From assembly GCA_002717485.1 (NCBI GenBank), contig PBDW01000007.1, positions 62,001-126,000 of the forward strand: DNA of 64,000 nucleotides. Reading direction: 5' to 3'. The notes beneath the pieces were generated by a model. The model was not told the DNA's origin. It saw nothing but the letters and a program-made list of their open reading frames with translations, and ran no database searches. A program made the translations under genes and the position numbers. This DNA is from Pelagibacteraceae bacterium (GTDB lineage: Bacteria; Pseudomonadota; Alphaproteobacteria; HIMB59; GCA-002718135). Below are positions 1 through 10,159 of this stretch, in pieces. Each line of letters begins with the position of its first letter. The stretch's first letter is position 1.

Positions 1-220
1 TACAAAATTAAGTATAGTTGAAAAATCAAAAATTTACTGCTCTGGCATTCAAATATTAAATCCGTCTATGATAAATAAATATACGAAAAAAGTTGATGAT
101 TTTAATAAAATTTGGAATCAACTGATATTGCTAAAACAACTTAAGATCTCCAGTTTATTACCAGATTACTGGTATGCTATTGATAACCTTGAACAATTAA
201 AATTTGTAAATGAAAGTTAA
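1..220 (+). CDS. C-terminal part of a sugar-phosphate nucleotidyltransferase (NTP_transferase-like), truncated by the window start
   Basis: Open frame from base 2: TKLSIVEKSKIYCSGIQILNPSMI...LLPDYWYAIDNLEQLKFVNES*. The 'sGiqilnPsmi' and 'wyaIdnleqL' segments resemble nucleotidyltransferase C-termini. Confidence 0.55.
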   Translation, partial: TKLSIVEKSKIYCSGIQILNPSMINKYTKKVDDFNKIWNQLILLKQLKISSLLPDYWYAIDNLEQLKFVNES

Positions 221-1202
221 TGAAGTCATTAATAACAATAATTTAAAAATTTCTGTAATAATTCCAACTTTTAATGAAGAGAAGCATATTGGTAAATTAA
301 TAGAATCCTTGTTAAATCAAACATATTTACCAGATGAAATTATTATTTCAGATGCGGGATCTTCTGATCAAACTTTAAATATTATTTCGAATTATTCTAA
401 AAAAAATAAATTTATTAAAATAATTAAAAGAAAAGGAATCTGCAGAGGCTCGGGTAGAAATGAGGGGATATTTAATGCAAAAAATGACTTATTGGCATTA
501 ATAGATTCCGGTATGATTCCAGACAAGGATTGGTTACATAGTTTTTCAATTCATTTAAAAACAAAAAAATCATATGATGTTATATTTGGATCGGTTTCTT
601 TTTTTGTTAACAAAGGTATTGAAAAATCATATGCCTCTACATTTATGGATAAAAGAAAAAAACTAAATTATATAGATACTTCAGTTGCATCTATGCTTAT
701 AAGAAAAGAAATTTGGCGCAAAGTTGGAAGATTTCCTGAAAGTCAGGATGGTTCATATATTGTTGAAGATTTGGATTTTATAAAAAAAATCAATGATTCA
801 AAATCTTACAAAATTCATGAATCTAAAGCAAGAGTTTATTGGATTATGGATTTTAATATATTAAAAATTATTAAAAGATATTATGAATATAGTATTGGCT
901 CATTAAAAGCCGGCTATTTTGGAAAATGGCACAAAGGTCTAATTAGAAATATTATCGCATTAATTTTTTTATTTATAGCCTCTGTCAAGTTTTCTTCTTA
1001 TTTTTTATTTATAATTTTAATATTATTTTTAATGAAATCTTATTCATATTTGAAATTATCCAAATGGTTCGTAGAAGAAGGTGTGTTTAGTAAGATTATT
1101 TATCTTTTTCAAACATCATTTATTTTTTTGATAATTGATATTTCTTCGTTTGTTGGTATCATTAGATGGTTATTCTTAGGTTCTCCAAAAGTAAAAAATT
1201 AA
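210..1202 (+). CDS. Glycosyltransferase family 2 with C-terminal membrane segments
   Basis: KISVIIPTFNEEKHIGKLIESLLNQTYLPDEIIISDAGSSDQT is a GT2 N-terminus; hydrophobic C-terminal helices. Confidence 0.85.
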   Translation: MKVNEVINNNNLKISVIIPTFNEEKHIGKLIESLLNQTYLPDEIIISDAGSSDQTLNIISNYSKKNKFIKIIKRKGICRGSGRNEGIFNAKNDLLALIDSGMIPDKDWLHSFSIHLKTKKSYDVIFGSVSFFVNKGIEKSYASTFMDKRKKLNYIDTSVASMLIRKEIWRKVGRFPESQDGSYIVEDLDFIKKINDSKSYKIHESKARVYWIMDFNILKIIKRYYEYSIGSLKAGYFGKWHKGLIRNIIALIFLFIASVKFSSYFLFIILILFLMKSYSYLKLSKWFVEEGVFSKIIYLFQTSFIFLIIDISSFVGIIRWLFLGSPKVKN

Positions 1203-1244
1203 TCAATAATACTTATACTTTATAGTTTAAATAGATAAAATATT

Positions 1245-3248
1245 ATGTGTGGAATAGTTGGTTGTTATCATAAAAAAAGTTATAATCTAAATAAAGAAAA
1301 TTTTCTTACAATAACTGAAAAATTAAAGAATAGAGGGCCAGATAATTTAGGTTATTGTGAATTTAATTTTGAAAGTTCTAAACTTAGATTTGGACATAGA
1401 AGATTGTCAATTCTTGATTTAAGTCAAGCTGGCAATCAACCTATGGTCTCTTCTACAGGTAGATATACCATTGTTTATAATGGAGAAATTTATAATCATA
1501 ATGAATTAAGAAGTAAAATTGATACGGAGAGTAAAATAAATTGGAGAGGGACTTCAGATACAGAAACATTGTTGTATTTAATTGAAAAAATGGGCATTGA
1601 AATTGCTTTAAAAAATATTGAAGGTATGTTTTCTTTTTGCATATATGACAAGAAAAGTAATGAATTAATTTTTGCTAGAGATAAATCTGGAGAAAAACCA
1701 CTTTATATTATTACAAATAAAGAATTTTTTGCTTTTTCTTCTGATTTAAGCATATTAAAAAAATTACCTAATTTCACTTCTACTTTATGCAAGGAATCTA
1801 TCAAAAAGTATTTACATTTAAATTATATTCCTACTCCTTTAACAATTTTTAATGGATGTTATAAATTACCATCCTCATCATATCTAACAATTAATCTTAA
1901 TAAATTTGAGATTCAACAATTTAATAATTTTGATGATCTTTTATCATTCAAAGGTGTAAAGCTTAATTATTGTTGGTCTTTAGACAATCTTAAAAATAGA
2001 AAAATTGAAAAATCAAGAATTTTATCTAAAAAAAATATTTTGAATGATGTGGAATCTATAATTGAGAAATCTATTTCCAGACAACTTATTTCTGATGTTC
2101 CTATCGGTGCCTTTTTATCTGGAGGCATAGACTCAAGCACTATAGTTTTGCTAATGAAAAAATTAAAATCTGATGTAAGAACATTTACTGTGGGTTTTGA
2201 CTTTTTAGAATATGATGAATCAAAATTTGCTGAAAAAATAGCAAAAAAAATTGGAACTAAACATACTACTTTTAATTGTTCTAAAAATGAAGTTTTGGAT
2301 ATCTTGCCCAAACTTTCAGATGCATTCGCGGAACCTTTTGCAGATTCTTCTCAAATTCCAACAATGTTAGTTTCAAAAATGGCTAGACAAAATGTAACAG
2401 TAGCACTGAGCGGTGATGGTGGGGATGAAATTTTTGGAGGATACAATAGATATATTATTGCTAATAAATACTGGAAGTATATCAACTCCATTCCTAATTT
2501 CGTAAAATTGAGGCTAAATAGTTTGGCGGGTATTTTACCTAAGCAGTTATTGCAATTTTTATTATTAAAAACATCTTTAATCAGAGAAGATTCTGCTTCA
2601 ATTAATAACAAGATAGATAAAATATTATTAAAAATAGGAAAGATGAAAGATAAATATTCATTTTATAAATCTCTAACAAACGAATGGGACGAAGATTCAG
2701 AGATTATAGAATCTTTTAATAACGTAGAATCAACAAAATATAAAAATTTAATCAATAAAAGTTCTTTACTAAGTTTTGAAGAATCAATGATGCACGTAGA
2801 TTTTGAAACATATTTACAAGATGATATCTTATGCAAAGTTGACAGATCTTCTATGTATTCAAGTATGGAGGTTAGAGCACCATTTTTAGCAAAAGAATTG
2901 ATAGAATATGTATATTTATTACCTTCAAAATATAAAATAAGTAATGGAAAATCTAAAATAATATTAAGAGGGATATTAAATAAATACTTACCTGAAAATT
3001 ATTTTGAAAGACCTAAACAAGGTTTTGCAATTCCTGTAGCTCATTGGATGAGAACTGATCTTAGAGATTGGGTCGATAACTTACTTTCGAAAGAATTATT
3101 AGATTCTCACGGATTATTTAATAATAAAATTGTTGAAAGGATAAAAAATGAACATATGCTTGCACACCACAATCATGAACATAAACTTTGGTCAATGATA
3201 CAATTTAATCAATGGTATACTGAAAATAAAGAAATCATAAATGATTAA
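1245..3248 (+). CDS. asnB: Asparagine synthase (glutamine-hydrolysing)-type amidotransferase
   Basis: MCGIVGCYHKK (Cys2 nucleophile), RGPDNLG, GHRRLSILDLS, YNGEIYNH, and the SGGIDSS PP-loop. Confidence 0.9.
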   Translation: MCGIVGCYHKKSYNLNKENFLTITEKLKNRGPDNLGYCEFNFESSKLRFGHRRLSILDLSQAGNQPMVSSTGRYTIVYNGEIYNHNELRSKIDTESKINWRGTSDTETLLYLIEKMGIEIALKNIEGMFSFCIYDKKSNELIFARDKSGEKPLYIITNKEFFAFSSDLSILKKLPNFTSTLCKESIKKYLHLNYIPTPLTIFNGCYKLPSSSYLTINLNKFEIQQFNNFDDLLSFKGVKLNYCWSLDNLKNRKIEKSRILSKKNILNDVESIIEKSISRQLISDVPIGAFLSGGIDSSTIVLLMKKLKSDVRTFTVGFDFLEYDESKFAEKIAKKIGTKHTTFNCSKNEVLDILPKLSDAFAEPFADSSQIPTMLVSKMARQNVTVALSGDGGDEIFGGYNRYIIANKYWKYINSIPNFVKLRLNSLAGILPKQLLQFLLLKTSLIREDSASINNKIDKILLKIGKMKDKYSFYKSLTNEWDEDSEIIESFNNVESTKYKNLINKSSLLSFEESMMHVDFETYLQDDILCKVDRSSMYSSMEVRAPFLAKELIEYVYLLPSKYKISNGKSKIILRGILNKYLPENYFERPKQGFAIPVAHWMRTDLRDWVDNLLSKELLDSHGLFNNKIVERIKNEHMLAHHNHEHKLWSMIQFNQWYTENKEIIND

Positions 3249-3262
3249 TATAAATAAATATT

Positions 3263-4480
3263 ATGTCAGCATTTATTAAGAAAACAAAAATTCTTTATAT
3301 TACTTACGATGGAATGATGGAATCTATTGGTAGCTCTCAGATTTTACCAATAATAAAAAAACTATCAAAAAATAATCATATGCACATTCTAAGTTTTGAA
3401 AAAAAGGAAGATATCAAAAGTAAAGAATATATGAGTGAATTAAAAAAATTAAATAAAAATAACGTAATTTGGATCGCATTGCGATATTGGTCATATCCTA
3501 AAACTATAGCAACTATGGCAAATATTATTAAAGGTGCGATAATATGTTGTTATTTGATTATTATCAAAAAAGTTAGAATTATTCATATAAGAAGCTCTAT
3601 GCCAGGACTTTTGGTTGCTCCCTTTATAAGAATTTTCAGGTTAAAAATTTTATATGACATGAGAGGTTTCTGGGCTGATGAAAAAGTTGATAGATACGGA
3701 TGGAACAATAAAGGATTATATTATAAATTCTTTAAAAAATTAGAAGAAAATTTAATCTTAAAATCCGAAAGAATTATTTGTTTAACTAATCATTCAATAA
3801 AGATATTAAATAAAAAATTTCCACAAGTAAATAGAAATAAATTTATTTGCATACCAACTTGCTCTGATGAAAGCAATTTTAAGCTTAGAAAAAAATATAT
3901 ACGAACTAGAAAGAAAAATATAATTTTTGGATATTTAGGAACAGTAAAGTTGGCATATAATTTTGAAAAAGTAATATTTTTATTTTCAAAACTTTTAAAT
4001 TTAGATAAAAATATTAAGATAAGAATTTTTAATAAAGGATCACATAATCATATAAGAAGAATAATGAAAAAATATAAAATACCTAAGAATTCATTCCAAA
4101 TAAAGTTTGTGGAAAGAAAAAGAATTCATAGAGAAATAAGCACTATAGATTTAGGAATTTTCTATTTGAACACAAACTACTCGATAAATGCATCTTTTCC
4201 AACAAAAATAGCTGAATTCTTTCTGAGTGGAAAACCAATTATCTGCAATCCTTTTAATAATGATATAATTAATTTATTTAAGAAAAATCAAGTAGGAATT
4301 TCATATGATTTTAAAGAAACTAATTATCGAAATTTTTTAAAAAAAATAAGAAAAATGATATCAAATAAAAAAACTATATTAACTTGTAGAGAGATAGGTG
4401 AAAAAAAATACTCCTTATCATTTGCAGCCAAGAATTATAATTTAATATACCAGGGTATAAATTTAAGAAATGAAAATTAA
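3263..4480 (+). CDS. Glycosyltransferase, GT4-like
   Basis: ILYITYDGMMESIGSSQILP, IHIRSSMPGLLVAPF, C-terminal FPTKIAEFFLSGKPIICNP donor-binding region. Confidence 0.8.
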   Translation: MSAFIKKTKILYITYDGMMESIGSSQILPIIKKLSKNNHMHILSFEKKEDIKSKEYMSELKKLNKNNVIWIALRYWSYPKTIATMANIIKGAIICCYLIIIKKVRIIHIRSSMPGLLVAPFIRIFRLKILYDMRGFWADEKVDRYGWNNKGLYYKFFKKLEENLILKSERIICLTNHSIKILNKKFPQVNRNKFICIPTCSDESNFKLRKKYIRTRKKNIIFGYLGTVKLAYNFEKVIFLFSKLLNLDKNIKIRIFNKGSHNHIRRIMKKYKIPKNSFQIKFVERKRIHREISTIDLGIFYLNTNYSINASFPTKIAEFFLSGKPIICNPFNNDIINLFKKNQVGISYDFKETNYRNFLKKIRKMISNKKTILTCREIGEKKYSLSFAAKNYNLIYQGINLRNEN

Positions 4481-6752
4481 GGATTTTCAAACTAGCATAA
4501 TTATTCCAACGTTTAATTGCAAAGATTCTTTAATAAAGGTACTTGAATCTATTAAAAAGCAAACTGTTTTGCCCATTGAAATTATTATTGTTGATAACAG
4601 CAACAATAATAAAATTAAAAATTTATTAAAAAATTTTAAGTTTCCCATCAATTTGATTTATAAAAAATTAAATTATAAATCATATCCTGGTAAGAATAGA
4701 AATATTGGTGCAAAATTAGCTAAAGGCAATTGGTTGGCTTTTATAGATGCAAAAACATTACCAAAAAGTGATTGGTTGGAAAGCTATCAAAAAATTATAA
4801 TTAAAGAAAAAGTCGATGTTGTATTTGGATATACTAAATATTCTACAAATTCTAGATTTCAAGAAATATTAAGAGCATCAACATTTGGTGCAGTGGGTTA
4901 TGTTACGACACCTGGGAGTCTCATTAGTAAAGAAAACTTTATGAAGTCATTTGGATTTATAGAGAATGTTAGAGCTGGAGAAGATATAGAATGGCGACAA
5001 AGAATTCTTAATAGCGGTAATTTATGTTACACTCCCAATAAGTATTTTTTAATATATGCAGAATTACCAAACAAATTAATTGATATTATTAAAAAATATT
5101 TTATTTACTCAATACATAACGCAAGAGTCAATATCCAAAATGATATTAAAAATAGTTACTTAGGTGTATTTTTTTTATTTTTACTTATCTTTATAACAAA
5201 AATAAAAATTCTATTACAAATTAATTATTCGTACACACCCAACTTAGAAAATATTAATAATATAATTATTACTTTATTATTTTCTTACACTCTTTATCTT
5301 ATAATTGATGACGTAATTTTAAAGAAAATTAAAAATTATTATGTTAATTATTTAAAATATTCATTTTTAATATTTCTTTACTTTATATTTTTTAAAATCA
5401 GTTCAAAAATATCAATATTCTTTGAATCTCTTCTGATCAAAATACCCAATATTATGACTATATTAGTTTTATCACTATGTATGATTTCCGTTTTTTATCG
5501 AGGTTTTATTAAGCCAATAAATAGAAATATTTCTTCTTCATACATATTTCCATACAATTGGCTTTTAATTGGTTTAGTAGGATTAAGTCTGGATCTGGTT
5601 AAATCTCCCGGATACACATTAGGTGCGATTATGCCTTCATGGTTTCATAAAAAATCACAATATGATTCAATTAAAAAAAATATTGTTTTTTATACAAAAT
5701 ACTCTTCTGAATCTGCAAGTATTAGATATAGATTTCATGCTTATGAAAACATTTTAAATAAAAGTTATTATGAAGTTGATAATCAACCTTTGTTTAATAA
5801 TAAATTTTTTTATAATAAAATATTTTTAGATAAGATTAATTATTTTACTGTTTTATTATCTTATATGATTAGATTTTTTGATATTCTTACTAGGAAAAAA
5901 CCATTTATTGCAATTATTCATATTGAACTTTTTCCGTTTTTACCTACGATTGGAGAAAGAATTCTTAAATTTAGAAAAATTCCATTCATTATAGATATTG
6001 ATGATGCAGTTTATCATAGATATGAAAAGAAGGAAAAATCTATTTTAAATGTCCAATTATTAAATAAATTTAAAAATTTAGTATCTCTCTCCACAGCATT
6101 ATTTGCTGGAAATAACTATCATATCGACTTCTTTAAAAGAAAAAATAAGAACTTACACTATTTTCCAACTGTCATTGATACAAATTATTATAATAAAAAT
6201 AAAACTAATGAAAAATATAAAGATTTCACTATTGTTTGGGTAGGTAGCCCTTCAACTGCATTCTATCTTCTAGAGATATTACCCGCTCTTAGAAGATTAA
6301 AAAAAGAAAATGGTGTTAATATTTTACTAATAGGAACAGGTGAGCTCAATTTATCTAATCTGGATTATAAAAAAGTAGAATGGTCGGAAAATACAGAAAT
6401 TAATTATATTTCAAAATCACATGTTGGAATAATGCCATTAAATAACACTAAATGGTCTCTTGGAAAATGCGGATTTAAGATATTGCAATATATGGGATGT
6501 GGGATTCCTGTTGTTGCTTCTCCTGTAGGAGTTAATAGTGAAATTATTCAAGATAAAAAAAATGGTTTAATAGCTCGCAATCAAGAAGATTGGTACAATA
6601 AAATAGTTTACCTAAAAAATAATCCAAGAGTTGCAAAAAATATTGGTTTTAAGGGATTTAAATCTGTATCAAAAGATTTTGACATTGGCATTTGGGAGGG
6701 AAATTATATAAATAAGGTGGATAATATCTACAATAAATATTACTCACAATAG
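4470..6752 (+). CDS. Bifunctional protein: N-terminal GT2, central transmembrane helices, C-terminal GT4-like glycosyltransferase
   Basis: N-term SIIIPTFNCKDSLIKVLESIKKQTVLPIEIIIVDNS; middle hydrophobic stretch (about aa 230-380); C-term NIVFYTKYSSESASIRYRFHAYENIL...IVWVGSPSTAFYL...GLNDTKW-like region KWSLGKCGFKILQYMGCGIPVVASPVGVNSEII. Confidence 0.8.
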   Translation: MKIKDFQTSIIIPTFNCKDSLIKVLESIKKQTVLPIEIIIVDNSNNNKIKNLLKNFKFPINLIYKKLNYKSYPGKNRNIGAKLAKGNWLAFIDAKTLPKSDWLESYQKIIIKEKVDVVFGYTKYSTNSRFQEILRASTFGAVGYVTTPGSLISKENFMKSFGFIENVRAGEDIEWRQRILNSGNLCYTPNKYFLIYAELPNKLIDIIKKYFIYSIHNARVNIQNDIKNSYLGVFFLFLLIFITKIKILLQINYSYTPNLENINNIIITLLFSYTLYLIIDDVILKKIKNYYVNYLKYSFLIFLYFIFFKISSKISIFFESLLIKIPNIMTILVLSLCMISVFYRGFIKPINRNISSSYIFPYNWLLIGLVGLSLDLVKSPGYTLGAIMPSWFHKKSQYDSIKKNIVFYTKYSSESASIRYRFHAYENILNKSYYEVDNQPLFNNKFFYNKIFLDKINYFTVLLSYMIRFFDILTRKKPFIAIIHIELFPFLPTIGERILKFRKIPFIIDIDDAVYHRYEKKEKSILNVQLLNKFKNLVSLSTALFAGNNYHIDFFKRKNKNLHYFPTVIDTNYYNKNKTNEKYKDFTIVWVGSPSTAFYLLEILPALRRLKKENGVNILLIGTGELNLSNLDYKKVEWSENTEINYISKSHVGIMPLNNTKWSLGKCGFKILQYMGCGIPVVASPVGVNSEIIQDKKNGLIARNQEDWYNKIVYLKNNPRVAKNIGFKGFKSVSKDFDIGIWEGNYINKVDNIYNKYYSQ

Positions 6753-6775
6753 TCTGTAATTTTTAAATATTAGTT

Positions 6776-7678
6776 ATGACTAAGAAAAAAATATATATAT
6801 CAGGATGCGGTGGAATGCTTGGAGATGCATTTTATAATACTTTTAAAAATGAATTTGAACTAAAATGCACAGACATCAATGATGAAGAAGATTGGATAAG
6901 TTTTTTAGATATTAATAAATTTGAAGATTATAAAAAAGACGTATTTAGTTTTTATCCAAACTATCTTTTCCATTTAGGAGCATATACTGACTTAGAATTT
7001 TGTGAATTAAATCCTGAAAAAACTTATATTACTAATACCAAGTCAGTTGAAAAGGCTACTCAAATTGCTAATCAACTTAACATACCAATATTATATATTA
7101 GTACAGCAGGAATATTTGACGGAAAAAAACAAATTTATGATGAATCTGATACTCCAAATCCACTTGGACATTATGCTAAAAGCAAATATTTTGGAGAATT
7201 ATATGTTCAAAAAAATGCAAATAAATTTATTATATGTAGAGCAGGATGGATGATGGGAGGAGGACCAAAAAAAGATAAAAAATTTGTAAATAAAATTTTA
7301 AAACAAATTAAATCTGGGTTAAATTCTTTAAATGTTGTAAATGATAAAATTGGTACGCCAACTTATACTATTGATTTTGCAAAAAATGTTAAGAAAATAT
7401 TAGAATTAGAGTATTGGGGTTTATATAATCTTGTGTGTGAAGGTTTTACTAGCAGAATAGAAGTTTGTAGGTATATTTTGGATCATTTAAAACTATCGTC
7501 AAAAATTAATATTAATGAAGTTAATACTTCTTTTTTTAAAGATGAATATTTTGCAATTAGGCCAGATTCAGAACAATTAATAAATAAAAAGTTAAATCAA
7601 AAATCTATTAATTTTATGCGTGATTGGAAATTATGCCTAAGTGAATATTTAGATAAGGATTTTAAGGATTATATATGA
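6776..7678 (+). CDS. NAD(P)-dependent sugar-nucleotide reductase/epimerase, RmlD-like SDR
   Basis: KIYISGCGGMLGDAF, HLGAYTDLEFCELNPE, YISTAGIFDGKK...YDESDTPNPLGHYAKSKYFGE (YxxxK). Confidence 0.8.
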   Translation: MTKKKIYISGCGGMLGDAFYNTFKNEFELKCTDINDEEDWISFLDINKFEDYKKDVFSFYPNYLFHLGAYTDLEFCELNPEKTYITNTKSVEKATQIANQLNIPILYISTAGIFDGKKQIYDESDTPNPLGHYAKSKYFGELYVQKNANKFIICRAGWMMGGGPKKDKKFVNKILKQIKSGLNSLNVVNDKIGTPTYTIDFAKNVKKILELEYWGLYNLVCEGFTSRIEVCRYILDHLKLSSKININEVNTSFFKDEYFAIRPDSEQLINKKLNQKSINFMRDWKLCLSEYLDKDFKDYI

Positions 7679-8238
7679 ATAATTTGTCTGTAATTAAATA
7701 TTTTTTTGAGAAAAAAGTTATACATTATCAAGTAAAAAGATTTGAAGATAACAGAGGATTTTTTTCAGAAACTTTTAATAAAAAAACCTTTAAAGAACTT
7801 GGTATTAAAGAAGATTTTGTACAGGATAACTTTTCATTCTCTTTGAAAAAAAATACAATCAGAGGTCTTCATTTTCAAAAACCCCCTATGGAACAATCCA
7901 AAATTGTTTTTGTAGTTAAAGGCAGCATTTTGGACGTAATTGTTGATTTAAGAAAAAATTCAAAAACATATGGTAAGTACATACATATAGTTTTATCTGA
8001 CAAGAATTTTCAGCAAGTCTATATACCATCAGGATTTGCCCATGGTTTTTGCACCATTGAAGATGACACTTCAGTAATTTACAAAACGTCAAATTTTTAT
8101 TCTCCAGAAAATGAAGAGACAATACTTTGGAGCGATAAGGATTTATCAATTGATTGGAAAATTGAAGGAAAAGAAGCTATTTTGTCAAACAAAGACAGGT
8201 CCGCAAACACTTTTAACAATTTTTCCTCTCCTTTTTAA
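7675..8238 (+). CDS. rfbC: dTDP-4-dehydrorhamnose 3,5-epimerase
   Basis: DNRGFFSETFNKKTFKELGI, FVQDNFSFSLKKNTIRGLHFQKPPMEQSKIV, PSGFAHGFCTIEDDT. Confidence 0.93.
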   Translation: MNNLSVIKYFFEKKVIHYQVKRFEDNRGFFSETFNKKTFKELGIKEDFVQDNFSFSLKKNTIRGLHFQKPPMEQSKIVFVVKGSILDVIVDLRKNSKTYGKYIHIVLSDKNFQQVYIPSGFAHGFCTIEDDTSVIYKTSNFYSPENEETILWSDKDLSIDWKIEGKEAILSNKDRSANTFNNFSSPF

Positions 8239-8239
8239 T

Positions 8240-9253
8240 ATGAAGATTTTAGTTACAGGTGGATTTGGATTTATAGGATCAGCTCTAATTAGGAAGATAA
8301 TTAGAGAAACGAAATATGAGGTATTGAATATTGATTCGATAACAAACGTTGCCTCTCCTGAAGCGATTGAAGATTGTGCAAAATCCGGTAGATATAATTT
8401 TGCTCGCATTGATATATGTGACAAAGATAAACTTCTAAAGGCATTTAAAAAATTTAAACCTGATGCTGTAATGCATCTTGCTGCGGAAAGTCACGTTGAT
8501 AGATCTATAAAAAATCCATATCGATTTATATTTACTAATATAATTGGAACTTTCAATATGCTAGAAGTTTCAACTAAATATATTAATATAGAAAAAAATA
8601 TTAAAAAATTTAAGTTTTTACATGTATCAACGGATGAAGTTTTTGGTTCTTTAAAAAAGAATGAAAAAATCTTTACTGAAAAAAATAAGTATTTTCCAAA
8701 TTCTCCATATTCTGCGTCAAAAGCATCTTCTGATCATTTGGTTAGAGCGTGGAATAAAACTTATGGACTTCCAACTGTTACCACTTATTGTTCAAACAAT
8801 TATGGTCCTTGGCAAAACCCTGAAAAATTAATACCTACAATAATTTCTAACGCACTTAAAAAAAATACTATACCAATTTATGGAAAGGGAAATAATGTAA
8901 GAGATTGGATATATGTTGACGATCATATTAGTGGATTGTTATTAGCGTTAAATGAAGGAAAAGTTGGGCAAAATTACAATATTGGCTCTAATAGTCAGAT
9001 TAGTAATATTGAATTAGCTAATAAGATTTGTAAGATTCTAGATAAACGCCTAAATAATAAATCACCTCATAATAAATTAATAAAATTTGTAAAAGATAGA
9101 CCAGGACACGATTTTAGATATGCTATTTCTGCTAAAAAAATTAAAAAAAATTTAAATTTTTCTCCTAAGTTTAATTTTAATAAAGGATTAAACTCTACTG
9201 TTGATTGGTATATAGAAAACTCAAAATGGCTACTATCAAAACATAAATTGTAG
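8240..9253 (+). CDS. rfbB: dTDP-glucose 4,6-dehydratase
   Basis: MKILVTGGFGFIGSALIRKI, HLAAESHVDRSI, STDEVFGSL, YSASKASSDHLVRAW. ATG at 8240 preferred over the ORF-track start at 8111, which lies inside rfbC. Confidence 0.93.
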   Translation: MKILVTGGFGFIGSALIRKIIRETKYEVLNIDSITNVASPEAIEDCAKSGRYNFARIDICDKDKLLKAFKKFKPDAVMHLAAESHVDRSIKNPYRFIFTNIIGTFNMLEVSTKYINIEKNIKKFKFLHVSTDEVFGSLKKNEKIFTEKNKYFPNSPYSASKASSDHLVRAWNKTYGLPTVTTYCSNNYGPWQNPEKLIPTIISNALKKNTIPIYGKGNNVRDWIYVDDHISGLLLALNEGKVGQNYNIGSNSQISNIELANKICKILDKRLNNKSPHNKLIKFVKDRPGHDFRYAISAKKIKKNLNFSPKFNFNKGLNSTVDWYIENSKWLLSKHKL

Positions 9254-9283
9254 GAAATAATTACCTTTGTATAAAATTTTAAT

Positions 9284-10159
9284 ATGAAAATTCTAGTTTG
9301 TGGAGCAAATGGTCAACTTGGGTCAGTTTTAAAAAATACATGTCCATCAGATTTTATTGCCATCTATAGTTCTAAAAATGAAATTGATTTAACTCAAAAA
9401 GATTTTGTAATAAAAAAAATAAAGTTACTAAAACCAGATATAATAATTAATACTGCTGCATACACTTCTGTTGATAAAGCTGAGAGTGAAAGAGATTTAG
9501 CAAAAGAAATAAATATGATTGGATGTAAAAATCTTGCTATTGCAGCAAACAATATTAATGCATCTTTAATACACATTTCAACAGACTATGTTTTTGATGG
9601 AAAAAAAAATAACCCCTACGATGAAACAGATAAAACCAATCCTTTGTCAGTATATGGAAGAACTAAGTTATGGGGTGAAAATGAAATAATTGAAAACTTG
9701 GATAAGTATATAATTATTAGAACTTCCTGGTTATATGCATCCAAGGGCAACAATTTTTTAAATAAATTAGTGCAATTAAGTAAAGAAAGGGAAATTTTAA
9801 ATATTATATCCGATCAATATGGAAGACCAACGTTTTGTGATGATTTGGCAAAAACTATATGGAACATTTCTAAAGAGATATTTTATGAAAAATATATTTC
9901 CCAAATATATCACTGTTCAGGTAGTGGCGAGGTAGTTTCTTGGTACGAGTTTGCTTTAGAAATTTCAAGATTATTTAATAAATCTAACATTCATTTTCCT
10001 ACAATCAAACCAATACTAACAAAAGATTTTAATCAACAGGCAATTAGGCCAAAATATAGCGCTTTAAATGTAGAAAAAATATTAAGAGATTTCAATTTAA
10101 CTGAAGTTGATTGGAGACTTTCTTTATCTAACTCAATAAATGGTATAATAGGTAAATAA
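9284..10159 (+). CDS. rfbD: dTDP-4-dehydrorhamnose reductase
   Basis: MKILVCGANGQLGSVL, NTAAYTSVDKAESE, STDYVFDGKKNNPYDETD, YGRTKLWGE. Confidence 0.92.
   Translation: MKILVCGANGQLGSVLKNTCPSDFIAIYSSKNEIDLTQKDFVIKKIKLLKPDIIINTAAYTSVDKAESERDLAKEINMIGCKNLAIAANNINASLIHISTDYVFDGKKNNPYDETDKTNPLSVYGRTKLWGENEIIENLDKYIIIRTSWLYASKGNNFLNKLVQLSKEREILNIISDQYGRPTFCDDLAKTIWNISKEIFYEKYISQIYHCSGSGEVVSWYEFALEISRLFNKSNIHFPTIKPILTKDFNQQAIRPKYSALNVEKILRDFNLTEVDWRLSLSNSINGIIGK

Noticed and set aside
1967-2611. Minus-strand ORFs 1967..2311 and 2351..2611
   Set aside because: Antisense to asnB, with no family-like motifs; expected by chance in AT-rich coding sequence. The same applies to the other minus-strand ORFs inside tig, clpX, lon, nuoF, nuoG, rnj, dnaE, pyrH, frr and bamA.
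7047-7253. Plus-strand 68-aa ORF inside the RmlD-like gene, and 52572..52769 inside dnaE
   Set aside because: Out-of-frame ORFs within strongly supported longer genes, with no SD or conserved motif.
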